From Butyrivibrio sp. (lineage in GTDB: Bacteria; Bacillota; Clostridia; Lachnospirales; Lachnospiraceae): DNA of 64,000 nucleotides. The DNA is taken from NCBI GenBank assembly GCA_015056655.1, contig SVFV01000002.1:123448-187447 (forward strand). Direction: 5' to 3'. Positions 9,288 to 17,698 of the stretch are shown here, one piece after another. The notes under the pieces are model-generated. The model saw nothing but the letters and a program-made list of their open reading frames with translations, searched no databases and was not told the DNA's origin. The position numbers and the translations under genes are program-made. Position 1 is the stretch's first letter. Each line of letters opens with the position of its first letter.

Positions 9288-9390
9288 CGATTTTATCAGT
9301 ATTTTAGCTATTTTTTTCTAAAATAGTGTTTAATTGCCTTAATTTTTGGTATCATGTATGTGGAAAGCACGTTGTTTAAAGGGGGAGAAC

Positions 9391-9543
9391 ATGGCTGAAA
9401 AAACAAAAAGAACTGATCCTTTACCTGATATTCCGGCACATCCTGAGGAAGCTACAAAAGAGAAGAAACTCAGAGCTGCTCCGGATGAAATACTAGCAAA
9501 AGCCATACACGAAATGTTAATGAAGGATCATCCTGACGATTAA
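9391..9543 (+). CDS. Small hydrophilic protein of unknown function
   Basis: 50 aa, from an ATG 5 nt after AAGGGGGAG; the frame is open further upstream but has no ribosome site there. It is rich in Lys, Glu, Pro and Asp, begins Met-Ala-Glu-Lys-Thr-Lys, ends Asp-His-Pro-Asp-Asp, and has one predicted helix around Glu-Ile-Leu-Ala-Lys-Ala-Ile-His. No family is recognised. A dedicated terminator and strong ribosome site argue that it is translated. Confidence 0.6.
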   Translation: MAEKTKRTDPLPDIPAHPEEATKEKKLRAAPDEILAKAIHEMLMKDHPDD

Positions 9544-9550
9544 AAATAAT

Positions 9551-9582
9551 GCACATCAATACAACATGATGTATTGATGTGC
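9551..9582. terminator. Bidirectional terminator between convergent genes
   Basis: A perfect 13-bp stem with a 6-nt loop, TATTTTATTT to the right and an A/T-rich stretch to the left. One arm touches the stop codon of the dihydrouridine synthase gene. Confidence 0.7.
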
Positions 9583-10550
9583 TATTTTATTTCACATTCC
9601 CGATACAATTCTCTTTTGGCATTCCTGTACTCTGATACGTTCCTGGATACCCTTATTTTATGTATATATGGCTCTATATCGCCTTTATCCTTTGGAGTGA
9701 ATAAATTACCCATATAAAACCATAACTCCTTCATTTTGTGCATTACCTGCACATCTCCGCCTATCATGATTTTATACTCTGCTTCCATTCCTTCTACGAA
9801 GCTTTTTACTTCTTCAGAAGTAATTTTCTCTCCACCTGCTATTTCTCTTGCAAGAGCTGGATTTTGAACAATTCCTCTACCTAGCATTACCTCATTTAAC
9901 TTCGGAAATTCCTCTTTTATTCGTAAATAATCCTCAACCGTAAAGATATTTCCGTTATATCCAAGAGGATTTGTGCTATTCTCGTATGCCCACCTGAATA
10001 TCTCCATATCGGGCTCGCCCTTGTACATCTGAGTCCTTACTCTGGGATGAATGATGACATTCGAAAAAGGGAATTTATTTAATACTGGAAGCACATTCTT
10101 GAACTCAGCTGAATCTGTTAATCCAATCCTGGTTTTCACTGAAAATTTCATTTCTTCCGGTATATTTCCGCTAAAAACTGCAGAAAAAAGTTCCTCCAGA
10201 TATCCTGGATCTCCCAGCATTCCTGATCCCTTACGTTTACTTACAACAGTTGATACAGGGCATCCCATATTTAAATTTACTTCGTTAAATCCTCTTTCAT
10301 GTAGATCATTAATAGCCCACAGTATTTCTTCTGCCTTATTTGTCATAATCTGTGGGATAATAAACTTTTCCATTCCCGGATTATCTTCAGGTAATACTTC
10401 TCTTATATCTCTCTTTTTAAACGCCTGATGCTTATGTACTGCCAAAAATGGTGTGTAATACTTATCAATTCCTTCCGGAAATAGTTCATGATGTTTATTT
10501 CTGTAGCAATATACTGTGATCCCTTCCATGGGAGCATAGGTGATTCTCAT
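9582..10550 (-). CDS. dus: tRNA-dihydrouridine synthase
   Basis: 322 aa FMN enzyme that reduces uridines of the tRNA D-loop. A TIM barrel begins with Tyr-Ala-Pro-Met-Glu-Gly. The catalytic Cys97 is in Asn-Met-Gly-Cys-Pro, followed by Lys-Arg-Lys-Gly-Ser-Gly-Met that binds FMN phosphate and tRNA. Arg-Ile-Gly-Leu and Gly-Arg-Gly-Ile-Val-Gln-Asn-Pro are also conserved. It belongs to the shorter Dus group common in clostridia; which uridine is modified is not clear. It is monocistronic, with a convergent neighbour at its 3' end. Confidence 0.92.
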   Translation of the reverse strand: MRITYAPMEGITVYCYRNKHHELFPEGIDKYYTPFLAVHKHQAFKKRDIREVLPEDNPGMEKFIIPQIMTNKAEEILWAINDLHERGFNEVNLNMGCPVSTVVSKRKGSGMLGDPGYLEELFSAVFSGNIPEEMKFSVKTRIGLTDSAEFKNVLPVLNKFPFSNVIIHPRVRTQMYKGEPDMEIFRWAYENSTNPLGYNGNIFTVEDYLRIKEEFPKLNEVMLGRGIVQNPALAREIAGGEKITSEEVKSFVEGMEAEYKIMIGGDVQVMHKMKELWFYMGNLFTPKDKGDIEPYIHKIRVSRNVSEYRNAKRELYRECEIK

Positions 10551-10632
10551 TTATAACCCTCGTTATTTTTTCGTTTATGCGCATTATCGCATTTATTAAT
10601 TCTATATTTATTAATTGGTATATCTATGATAT

Positions 10633-11190
10633 TTAATGCTTCCAAAGATTTTTTGACATGATTATTTCATCATGATAACTGCCATCCATCATCTTAAATG
10701 CCTGTGGAATCTGTCCACAATTCACAAATCCTTTTTTCTTATAAAGTCTTATAGCTCTGGCATTATCTGAAAAAACATTGAGTTCAAGCCTTTCATAGCC
10801 ACAATTTCCAGCGCAATCAACTGCTATGTCAAGCAGGTACGCTCCGAGCCCCAGATTCCAATACTCTTTTCGGACAACAAGCTCTGCTGTCGCTCTGTGC
10901 CTGGTTTTGAACAACATTCCCACCGGTGTTACTGATGTAAGGCCGATGATTCTGTTGTCCTCGAAAATACCTACCATGGCTAAATGATCAGCTCTTAGAT
11001 AGTTACCAATAATTTCTTTCTCTTTATCTACAGAATTCTCGATTTCGTAAGGATATCTTGTTAAAAACTTCGTCTCTCCTGCAACATCACGCCTGAATTT
11101 CAAAAGCGCCTCCGCATCATCCTTCTGTATTGTTCTAAGGAGCAATTCCTTATTATTTTTTGTTGTAACCCTCATATTTTCTATCTGCAT
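10633..11190 (-). CDS. GNAT-family N-acetyltransferase
   Basis: 185 aa from the ATG at 11190, where GGGGACG stands 6 nt upstream. An extended frame to 11256 would read through iteron-like DNA. The acetyl-CoA loop is seen at Glu-Tyr-Trp-Asn-Leu-Gly-Leu-Gly-Ala-Tyr-Leu-Leu, with Glu-Leu-Asn-Val-Phe-Ser-Asp-Asn-Ala-Arg-Ala-Ile-Arg-Leu-Tyr and Lys-Lys-Gly-Phe after it. It resembles RimJ/RimL-like acetyltransferases and the GNAT at 55518-56066. The acceptor is unknown. Two sequences matching the origin iterons cover its ribosome site and upstream region. Confidence 0.85.
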   Translation of the reverse strand: MQIENMRVTTKNNKELLLRTIQKDDAEALLKFRRDVAGETKFLTRYPYEIENSVDKEKEIIGNYLRADHLAMVGIFEDNRIIGLTSVTPVGMLFKTRHRATAELVVRKEYWNLGLGAYLLDIAVDCAGNCGYERLELNVFSDNARAIRLYKKKGFVNCGQIPQAFKMMDGSYHDEIIMSKNLWKH

Positions 11191-11196
11191 TTTACG

Positions 11197-11257
11197 TCCC
11201 CAAAAACTACTAACTTCCCCAAATAATACTAAAATATGACCCCTTTTTCTACTCACT
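11197..11257 (+). repeat. Two iteron-like sequences outside the origin
   Basis: The block at 11197-11220 is nearly identical to the origin iteron at 14052-14074 (shared core CCCCAAAAACTACTAA). The block at 11239-11257 shares CCCCTTTTTCTACT with the iteron at 14385-14410. Both have the same orientation as the origin copies. They overlap the ribosome site and probable leader of the acetyltransferase gene, so Rep may bind here. Confidence 0.6.
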
Positions 11258-11270
11258 TTTGAATTATAAA

Positions 11271-11296
11271 AGGACGTAGCCTAAGTAGCTACGCCC
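11271..11296 (-). terminator. Probable terminator of the SGNH hydrolase gene
   Basis: GGACGTAGC pairs with GCTACGCCC (one G-U pair in the minus-strand transcript), with a 7-nt loop and a moderately T-rich tail. Confidence 0.55.
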
Positions 11297-11313
11297 TAAT
11301 AATATACTAAAAT

Positions 11314-11967
11314 TTATGCCAGATTTGCAAATACATAGTCATCTGCTTCTTTTCTCTCAGCATTCAAGTCGATTCCAGTAAGAATCTCCTCCATATGTCT
11401 TGCAAACTCAGCGTGTCCTTCAGCTGAAAGATGAATTCCATCGAAGGAAAGATCCAGATCCCACTCACTTGCATCGGCAAAATATATACCAAATTCCTGG
11501 GCTATAATATCAAGCTCTGTTGCCAGTCTCTTTCTTTGTGCCTCTGCTTCTTCAAGAGTTTCGTCCATATGAGGCAGGATTCCAGGCGGTGCAATAAGCA
11601 AAAAGCTGGTCTTGTTGTCGATAAACTCTGTTCTGTTAAGCTGCCTTTCAATGAAATCCCTGATTTTCTCAGCTACTACATCTGCATCTGGCTCAGACAT
11701 ATTCAGAAGGTCATTTGTACCAAGCATGACTGCAAAAAGATCCAGAGGACTATACTCCAAAACAGATTTATCCAATGAAAGTAATGAATACGGGTTATCC
11801 GGAACAACACGACCGTTCATTCCGTCCTCGTAAATTCTCCACTCACCATACATTTCTTTTGAAAGAATCCCTGTCCATCTTTCATATTCAGGAAGTCTTC
11901 CCCCCATCATCCCCCTGGGGTCGAATCCATAGGTATTAGAATCACCGTAAAAAAGAACCTTTTTCAT
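11314..11967 (-). CDS. SGNH/GDSL-family hydrolase (esterase)
   Basis: 217 aa. Block I is Tyr-Gly-Asp-Ser-Asn-Thr-Tyr-Gly-Phe-Asp-Pro with the nucleophile Ser near residue 8. Block III is Gly-Thr-Asn-Asp-Leu, and block V is Asp-Gly-Ile-His-Leu-Ser with catalytic Asp and His. There is no signal peptide, so it is cytoplasmic. Arylesterase or acetyl-xylan/carbohydrate esterase are both possible, and the latter would suit a plant-fibre degrader. The ATG at 11967 is chosen because AGGTGA precedes it at 5 nt; the longer frame to 12015 lacks such a site. Confidence 0.88.
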   Translation of the reverse strand: MKKVLFYGDSNTYGFDPRGMMGGRLPEYERWTGILSKEMYGEWRIYEDGMNGRVVPDNPYSLLSLDKSVLEYSPLDLFAVMLGTNDLLNMSEPDADVVAEKIRDFIERQLNRTEFIDNKTSFLLIAPPGILPHMDETLEEAEAQRKRLATELDIIAQEFGIYFADASEWDLDLSFDGIHLSAEGHAEFARHMEEILTGIDLNAERKEADDYVFANLA

Positions 11968-12168
11968 TCTCGTCACCTGTTCCTTTCGGTATCTGTCGTC
12001 TTTGTACAACATCAATATAGCACAAACCTTGTAAATAGTCCGTTTTTTAATAGTTTTTTAATGGATTTAAAGCTTTTTTTCGCAATTTTAAGCCGTTTCT
12101 ACGCTATCGCCTACATTTGTATCCGATATATTGTATTTATTAAATTTCTATACTACTAGATATTGTAA

Positions 12169-12197
12169 TTGATTTTAAAAATCAAATGTGATATTGT
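12169..12197 (+). promoter_or_regulatory. Promoter for the HPr-like gene
   Basis: TTGATT, 17-nt spacer, TATTGT with an extended TGA in front of the -10. It lies about 60 nt before the gene. The -35 falls within a short palindrome (ATTGATTTT/AAATCAAAT). Confidence 0.5.
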
Positions 12198-12257
12198 AAT
12201 TTCCGTATTTTTCTATTTTTATTATTTGTAGGGGGGCGCTTTTGCGCGAAAAGTATC

Positions 12258-12503
12258 ATGATCAGAAATATCACTGTAAATCTCAAGAACGAAAAGCAAA
12301 TCAAGAAATTCATTTCAGCAAATTCAACTTCTTCATGTCAGGTAGACGTAAGAAGCGGTCACAGCTACATTGATGGAAAGTCAATCATTGGACTGCTTTC
12401 TCTCAACTTACTAAGACCGCTTCATGTGTCCGTTATTGGTGATTCTAATAAGATTACTGCGCTCATCAATACATATGAAGAATCAAATCTTGTTGCTGGT
12501 TAA
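12258..12503 (+). CDS. HPr-like protein without the phosphorylatable histidine
   Basis: 81 aa, the size of HPr. The segment Gly-Lys-Ser-Ile-Ile-Gly-Leu-Leu-Ser-Leu (residues 44-53) is the HPr Ser46 region, and the strand pattern around it fits the open-faced sandwich. The active-site His15 region is replaced by Ile-Ser-Ala-Asn-Ser-Thr-Ser-Ser-Cys, so it cannot act as a normal PTS phosphocarrier. A regulatory, Crh-like role is one option. GGGGGG at 12231 is 21 nt upstream, with a small GCGC/GCGC hairpin in between. Its end overlaps the convergent rep gene by 4 nt. Confidence 0.7.
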   Translation: MIRNITVNLKNEKQIKKFISANSTSSCQVDVRSGHSYIDGKSIIGLLSLNLLRPLHVSVIGDSNKITALINTYEESNLVAG

Positions 12504-13708
12504 TTATCCAGCAACTCGTTTTCCATTTCATCATAGTTGAATGAACTTTGTTCGTAATGACCGACTGTAAAGCCGTTATTATTTGCGGCTTTATAGTCTT
12601 CTTGTATTGCTGTGATCATCCAGCCTACAAAATTATTGATATTCTTTTGCTGCTTAGATAAGTAATATGCATTCCTTATCTTGTTGATATCATAGTCTGC
12701 AGCCTCTGCAATTGCCTTTATCTCAGAAATCTTTAATCTTTCCTCAATAAAATCCTGTACCTGATCCAGCACACTCAACTGTTCCCTAACGCTTGTTATC
12801 TTATTTGTTGACCGCTCTGTTTCTTTGCGTTTAATTCTAGGATTCTCGTCGATAATAAATCGTATATTAACAACTTTGCCACCACGTCCCGCTTTTACAG
12901 GCTCATAGTCAAACCAAATACTGGTTGTCTCATTAAGCTCCTTCTTTGCCTTATCAAGTGCAAATTTCTTGAAATTACCGAAGGTTTTTAGCTTTCCTGC
13001 ACCTTCCATATTGCCAGCCACTTCTTCAATCTTATCGTAGTCGGGATTCCCTTTCTTCAAGGCCTTGATAATATCCGGATCTGCCTGAGAATCTATGATT
13101 CCAAGTCTAAGCTTTAGGTCTGTCAAATGATATTGAACATAATAAGGCCCCTTTTTCTTAGTAATAGCTCTCTGCTTATCCATTTCTGACTTTAATATTT
13201 CATATAATCTAAAAGAATATACACTATTAAGCTGAACTGCTTCAGCAAGACTAAGCACAGTATAGTTGCTCTGAAGGTTACTTAAATATGGCGTTATCTT
13301 GTTATTATATCTAACATTTAACACTCCATTTTTAAAAGAAGCATCTGTTATTACATTTATTGCCTCTATCTCTTCAGTAGTATCATCAGAATAAATTATT
13401 CTCCAGTCCAATATGGACGGCTTGTTCTTTGCTGGTTCTATTGCAGACTTTATATGTTCGTAAAAAGATCCTCCCTTAACTCCGAAGATCTTCTTTAAAT
13501 CTGTACCATATATGTTTGCTTCCAGGGTATTATCTGATGGATTAAACTCTGCCTTCGCTATGCTTACAGCGAAAAGCTTCTGGACTAGTAAAGTGGAACG
13601 ACCTTTAGAATTTATAAGCGTATTCGCCTTTTTATACTGTTGTGTAGCCAGAAAGCTTTCAACAGCTATAGTTTCATCTTCTATCTGTTGTTTAGATTTA
13701 CGCCCCAA
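12500..13708 (-). CDS. rep: Replication initiator protein, Rep_3/RepB family
   Basis: 402 aa. It shows the two winged-helix layout of iteron-binding initiators. The N-terminal domain includes Leu-Val-Gln-Lys-Leu-Phe-Ala-Val-Ser-Ile-Ala (about 40-55). The diagnostic Tyr-Ser-Phe-Arg-Leu-Tyr-Glu-Ile-Leu-Lys-Ser lies near residue 170, followed by Leu-Lys-Leu-Arg-Leu-Gly. Residues 300-402 are an extra charged tail. It binds iterons and opens the origin; the iteron field lies directly upstream. The start is probably the TTG at 13708, 5 nt after AAGGAGG, since the GTG at 13723 overlaps that site. It shows that this is a plasmid or chromid replicon. Confidence 0.88.
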   Translation of the reverse strand: MGRKSKQQIEDETIAVESFLATQQYKKANTLINSKGRSTLLVQKLFAVSIAKAEFNPSDNTLEANIYGTDLKKIFGVKGGSFYEHIKSAIEPAKNKPSILDWRIIYSDDTTEEIEAINVITDASFKNGVLNVRYNNKITPYLSNLQSNYTVLSLAEAVQLNSVYSFRLYEILKSEMDKQRAITKKKGPYYVQYHLTDLKLRLGIIDSQADPDIIKALKKGNPDYDKIEEVAGNMEGAGKLKTFGNFKKFALDKAKKELNETTSIWFDYEPVKAGRGGKVVNIRFIIDENPRIKRKETERSTNKITSVREQLSVLDQVQDFIEERLKISEIKAIAEAADYDINKIRNAYYLSKQQKNINNFVGWMITAIQEDYKAANNNGFTVGHYEQSSFNYDEMENELLDN

Positions 13709-13742
13709 AACTACCTCCTTCACCCCTAAAAATAATAATTCA

Positions 13743-14410
13743 TACCTTTTTAGTACTATCTTATTATATGTCCAGATCAGCGGTATGTAAACAAAAAATC
13801 CCCTTTTTTATTATCTTATACCCATTTTATATTAATAAGCCCCCTTAAACTACTAAGTAATGCTTTTTCGATAATATTTCACGTGTTATAGTGTAAATAT
13901 CGTCGACCAGTTCGGTCAATGGTAAAATTGACCAACCCAGTACTGCTCTTTTATCATACCCAAAAGCTACTAAGTAGTATCAAAATGTACCTAATTACTA
14001 CTAAGTTATACTATAAATTTACCCTTTTGCTACTAAGTTACCTGTTTTATCTCCCCAAAAACTACTAAGTTACCCATTATTAATGCTTTTCCGGTCAATA
14101 ATTATCCCTCAGCAAAGCAGGAATACATCCAGACATATAAAAAAGGGTATGTATTTTTATATAATACGTACCCTTTTTCTACTATCTTTATATTCCCAAT
14201 TTCTACAAAATAATGTAAAAGCCGCATAAATACTGGGTTTATGTCTTATCAATATATGTTCCCATAAACTACTAATAACTACCCTTTTTCTTATTTACGT
14301 TCCTAAAAACTACCGATAAAAATATAGATAGCTCCCTTTTTTCTACTAACTACTACCTTCTCTGAACCTTCATACTGTTCATTTAGGCCCCCTTTTTCTA
14401 CTATCTTACG
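13743..14410 (+). repeat. Iteron field: replication origin
   Basis: At least eleven degenerate ~22-bp direct repeats with core TTTTNCTACTAAGTTA preceded by TACCC. Copies lie at about 13743, 13842, 13957, 13988, 14019, 14052, 14169, 14259, 14299, 14329 and 14385. The five between 13957 and 14074 are best conserved and spaced 31-33 bp apart, about three helical turns. A perfect 7-bp inverted repeat (GGTCAAT/ATTGACC, 13914-13933) sits at the edge of that cluster. The region is AT-rich, without genes, and directly upstream of rep. No DnaA box was recognised. The copy at 13743 is close enough to rep to serve autoregulation. Confidence 0.82.
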
Positions 14411-14568
14411 CCGTATTAGTGTTAATCCTGTACCATATTACTACTACTCTTATACCATTTTATTACATAAAAAGAAGGCATAGATGCCGGTTTTATGCGT
14501 TTTCCTGCCTTCCCTAATAAGAAGAAATTAATGTTGTTAATTAATATATTTGTTAACAACAATGTTTG

Positions 14569-15174
14569 TTAAAAGTTTAATTGATCCATAAATGATTTGT
14601 ATTTAAGATATAGATCTTTATTCTTTTCATAATCCTGTTGAATTAGATTACTAATATATTGCTGATAAGAAATTTTTCCTGACTGAGTCATAAAGTCAAC
14701 ATATGATCTTAATTCACCTAATCTGATATGTAAAACACCACTGCTTTTTTCCTCTGGCATCAAAGGAATCGTCTTTTTATTACTGTGTCTGGAACTAGCT
14801 ACAGGAGCTTCTTCGCTTACGATAACTTCTTCTGAAGCTATATCTTCAATATATTCAATATTCTGAATAGGCTGCTGATAAACATTGTTTATGTTGGATG
14901 TTGCCGGCTGTACAGGCTGAACATTTTGTACTGGCTGCTGAACAGGTTGAGGAATCGGCTGTTCAACTTGTGGCTGTACAGGCTGATTTATTACCTGAGG
15001 ATGAATATTTTGAACCACAGGCTCATTGATGATAGGTTCTGCTTTTACTTCCTGTTTTACGCTCTGTTTAGCAGCTTTAGATGAGTTTTTAGCTGCTGGA
15101 GCCTCCTGCTGTGAAGTTCCGCCAACCATATTCTGGAATCGATTGGTCATTGCATTTTGAAGATCCTTTTTCAT
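14569..15174 (-). CDS. ParA partner protein (ParB/ParG-like), partition
   Basis: 201 aa. Residues 25-105 are a low-complexity Pro/Gln/Val/Asn linker. The C-terminal 70 residues (Gly-Val-Leu-His-Ile-Arg-Leu-Gly-Glu-Leu-Arg-Ser-Tyr onward) form a strand followed by two helices, consistent with a ribbon-helix-helix DNA-binding dimer. Its ATG overlaps the parA stop by 4 nt (ATGA), so the two are coupled. That position fits the centromere-binding partner that stimulates ParA. It is not a classical ParB: no ParB/Srx nuclease-like domain is seen. Function is inferred from position and fold pattern. Confidence 0.65.
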   Translation of the reverse strand: MKKDLQNAMTNRFQNMVGGTSQQEAPAAKNSSKAAKQSVKQEVKAEPIINEPVVQNIHPQVINQPVQPQVEQPIPQPVQQPVQNVQPVQPATSNINNVYQQPIQNIEYIEDIASEEVIVSEEAPVASSRHSNKKTIPLMPEEKSSGVLHIRLGELRSYVDFMTQSGKISYQQYISNLIQQDYEKNKDLYLKYKSFMDQLNF

Positions 15175-15959
15175 AATGCTTCTCCTTTCAGGAATTCATC
15201 TACAAAACTATCGTAATCCTTTGTAGCACGTGCTGTGGGCGCGTATTCAAAGAGGGACTGATTAAGTGTCTGTGACTCTTCTACAGCTACATTCTGATGG
15301 ATTTTGGTCTCATATACACGTATTTCATACTCTTTTGCAAGCATTTCAATACCTTCGAGCCATATATTTGCATTATTAGTATTACGACAATTAGTAACCA
15401 GGATACCTGCTACATCAAGATCAGGGTTGTTTAAACGCTCTGACATTACTGATATCCAGGAGAAAAGCATATTAGCACCATTTGTTGCAAATGCCTCAGG
15501 AGTCATAGGAACTACTATTTTATTGGTAATTGCAAGCACATTCTGAGTGATTAGAGCCAATGTAGGGCTGCAATCTATAATACAGAAGTCATATTCCTTA
15601 TTGAGCTTTCTTAATGCTCTCTGAAGCATGAATTCGCGTGATGTTACACCTGAATAATCGAGATCTGCAGAAGTAAATTCGATTCCACCGATTATAAGAT
15701 CTATATTTTCATTTACAGGGATTATTGTTTCGTTAATATCTGCTCCAGGCTCGCCTTTTTCTGTTTTAAATACGTCAGAAAGAGTTGATGCAGGTAAGTT
15801 GTATAAATCAATTCCTGCGGCCTGAGAAAGGTTTTCCTGGGGATCTGAATCAATCATTAGTACCTGATATCCTCTCTTTGCCAAACCGGCAGAAAGAGCG
15901 AAAGTTGATGTTGTTTTTGCAACGCCACCCTTCTGGTTGCAAAATGCTATTATTTTCAT
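15171..15959 (-). CDS. parA: ParA-family partition ATPase
   Basis: 262 aa. The deviant Walker A is Lys-Gly-Gly-Val-Ala-Lys-Thr-Thr (residues 10-17). Walker A' is Met-Ile-Asp-Ser-Asp-Pro-Gln, and Walker B is Cys-Ile-Ile-Asp-Cys-Ser-Pro. It has no N-terminal helix-turn-helix, so it is of the Soj/type Ib-like kind. It moves replicon copies over the nucleoid. The ATG at 15959 follows GGAGG by 5 nt; an earlier ATG at 15974 includes that site. It leads a two-gene leftward operon whose upstream side is a long AT-rich repeat zone, the likely centromere. Confidence 0.92.
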   Translation of the reverse strand: MKIIAFCNQKGGVAKTTSTFALSAGLAKRGYQVLMIDSDPQENLSQAAGIDLYNLPASTLSDVFKTEKGEPGADINETIIPVNENIDLIIGGIEFTSADLDYSGVTSREFMLQRALRKLNKEYDFCIIDCSPTLALITQNVLAITNKIVVPMTPEAFATNGANMLFSWISVMSERLNNPDLDVAGILVTNCRNTNNANIWLEGIEMLAKEYEIRVYETKIHQNVAVEESQTLNQSLFEYAPTARATKDYDSFVDEFLKGEAL

Positions 15960-16494
15960 TTTTTCCTCCCACATATGATAAATATCTACCTAAATATACT
16001 AACATTGATGTTTAGATGTGTAAAGATAATTATATCAGTGTACTTCTATATTAATGTAATAATATTTCAAAATACATTGATTTATAATCATCATATTATA
16101 ATGATACTCTGTTATTTTTATACCAATATATTTTTATATTCTGATGAATCTATATTCATACATCTATATATCACTATATTCTGATATCTTGATATTTACA
16201 CATCTTTACATCTATATAATTATACACCATAACATAATGAATACTATACAACAAAGTATAATGATATATTCTATCAATACATCTATACAACAAAACAACA
16301 TGATATAAAGTATCAAAACAAAAATATAATTATATATTATGCTATCTACACAACATGATGATTTGATGTAATTAATATTATGATGTTAAAGTATCAAGAC
16401 ATCATGCTATAACTTATTATATATTTGGATTTATACATCATGACATCATGTTGTGTGCTTTAATCGTTAGTTAAGCTGGTTAAATGATATGATT

Positions 16495-16536
16495 ATTGAA
16501 TGTATTATGATGTAATGACATCATAATACATTCAAT
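16495..16536. repeat. 19-bp perfect inverted repeat
   Basis: Two perfectly complementary 19-bp arms (16495-16513 and 16518-16536) flank a 4-bp centre. Each arm contains the ATGATGT/ACATCAT motif of the surrounding repeat zone. It could extrude a cruciform or bind a dimeric protein at two symmetric sites. No T-run follows, so it does not look like a terminator. Confidence 0.8.
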
Positions 16537-17152
16537 AAAAACATCAAAGTTAATATAATTTATAAAAAAATGGTTTATAATATACACTAAAGTCTATATA
16601 ATTCTTTTGATCCAGCATAGAGTTAATAGTATTATTATTGGAACTTTCTTTGATGAATAATGATATATAAGGACATAATGATGTTATAATAAGTTGAGAT
16701 ATACACATCAATACATCATTATATATAAATGTCAAATCTGTAATAACAATTCATCAATACATCAACGTATCAGAATATATTAATACAAGTACATCTAAAT
16801 AAAATTGATGATAATACATCAATATAATAAAATACTAAGATGTATAAATACAAAACTAAAAAGGGAACAATATATCAAGAAGATATAGTATTATGATATA
16901 CTGATGATTAAAGAAAATAATATCAATATATTTATAAATCAAAATATACTGATATATTATGATTATGAAGTGAAAATATACTTATATATAAATATCAAAA
17001 TACTAAAATGTATTAATATACTGATAATATAATATATAAATATAAAAATATCATGATGAATAAATATAGAAATATATAGACAACAATATGAATAAATATA
17101 TTGAGATATTGATAAAAAGATGTTATAATGATTTGGAAGTAAAAATCAGGAA

Positions 17153-17191
17153 AAAATCCGAGAAAAAATCCCGAGATTTTTCTCGGATTTT
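17153..17191. repeat. 15-bp perfect inverted repeat with CCGAG arms
   Basis: Arms 17153-17167 and 17177-17191 pair perfectly around a 9-nt loop that itself holds another CCCGAGA. A further ATCCGAGA follows at 17251-17258. The arms are A-rich on one side and T-rich on the other, so it may act as a weak terminator in either direction. Confidence 0.6.
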
Positions 17192-17310
17192 AAGTGAACA
17201 GCACGAAAGAAAAAACATATCCCAGATCAAGACAGTTCAACCTGGAACAAATCCGAGAATAATTAGCGATTTTTGGATCATAAATTAGAGGCCTGGGATA
17301 TAAAAGACGA

Positions 17311-17378
17311 TAGAAAATAGTAGAAAATAGTAGAAAATAGTAGAAAATAGTAGAAAATAGTAGAAAATAGTAGAAAAA
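17311..17378. repeat. 10-bp tandem array, six perfect copies plus a partial
   Basis: TAGAAAATAG is repeated six times without change (17311-17370), then a degraded seventh unit. On the minus strand the unit reads TTTTCTACTA, the same core found in the origin iterons. One A4 tract per 10 bp is nearly in phase with the helix, so the DNA should be intrinsically curved. Confidence 0.9.
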
Positions 17379-17631
17379 GTATAGTTCAATATTTTCATAA
17401 TTCAATTTAATAGATAATAATTAATAAAATATCAAAAGTTATATAAAGAAACGAATAGAATATAAAAGAAAACTAAAATTTATTAATTCAAAATAAAATC
17501 AGCATAAAAAGAATTGACTAAAATAGTCGATAATAAATAACACGCGTATTTATAAAGAAGACTAGCGAAAAATAGGTGAATATTACAAAACGCATAGAAT
17601 TATTAATTTATGCGTAAAACAATACAATAAT

Positions 17632-17654
17632 CCAATGACTATAATAGTCATTGG
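17632..17654 (+). promoter_or_regulatory. Inverted repeat just upstream of hypA
   Basis: CCAATGACT/AGTCATTGG, a perfect 9-bp stem with a 5-nt centre, followed by ACATTTTTAT. A related arm pair GACT/AGTC lies at 17516-17528, and ACGCATA/TTATGCGT lies at 17590-17615. It may be an operator or a terminator/attenuator; it stands 45 nt before hypA. Confidence 0.45.
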
Positions 17655-17698
17655 ACATTTTTATGCAAATATTGTACAAAAGGAGCAGGAAGCGATTT

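Larger units (their letters stand above)
15960..17640. repeat. AT-rich zone with scattered ACATCA/TGATGT repeats, candidate centromere
   Basis: About 1.7 kb without a convincing gene, with base composition strongly AT. ACATCA and its complement TGATGT recur throughout in both orientations. They are often paired as palindromes such as CATCATGATG or spaced repeats such as ACATCATGACATCATG (16434-16449). Denser groups lie near 16010, 16340-16450, 16505-16540, 16650-16820 and 17050. It lies immediately upstream of parA, where partition centromeres usually are. Whether the partner protein binds these repeats is untested. Confidence 0.6.

Noticed and set aside
13860..14410. CRISPR array
   Set aside because: Repeats are degenerate, ~22 bp with short irregular spacing and no cas genes; they are iterons next to a Rep gene.
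15975..16735. Several 60-70 codon frames in the AT-rich zone
   Set aside because: All are Ile/Tyr/Phe-rich translations of AT repeats without ribosome sites.
17088..17288. 66-codon frame starting Met-Asn-Lys-Tyr-Ile-Glu in the AT-rich zone
   Set aside because: No ribosome site, crosses the CCGAG inverted repeat, and composition follows the surrounding repeats rather than a gene.
17311..17378. CRISPR or minisatellite coding repeat
   Set aside because: The units are 10 bp head to tail with no spacers and no open gene uses them.
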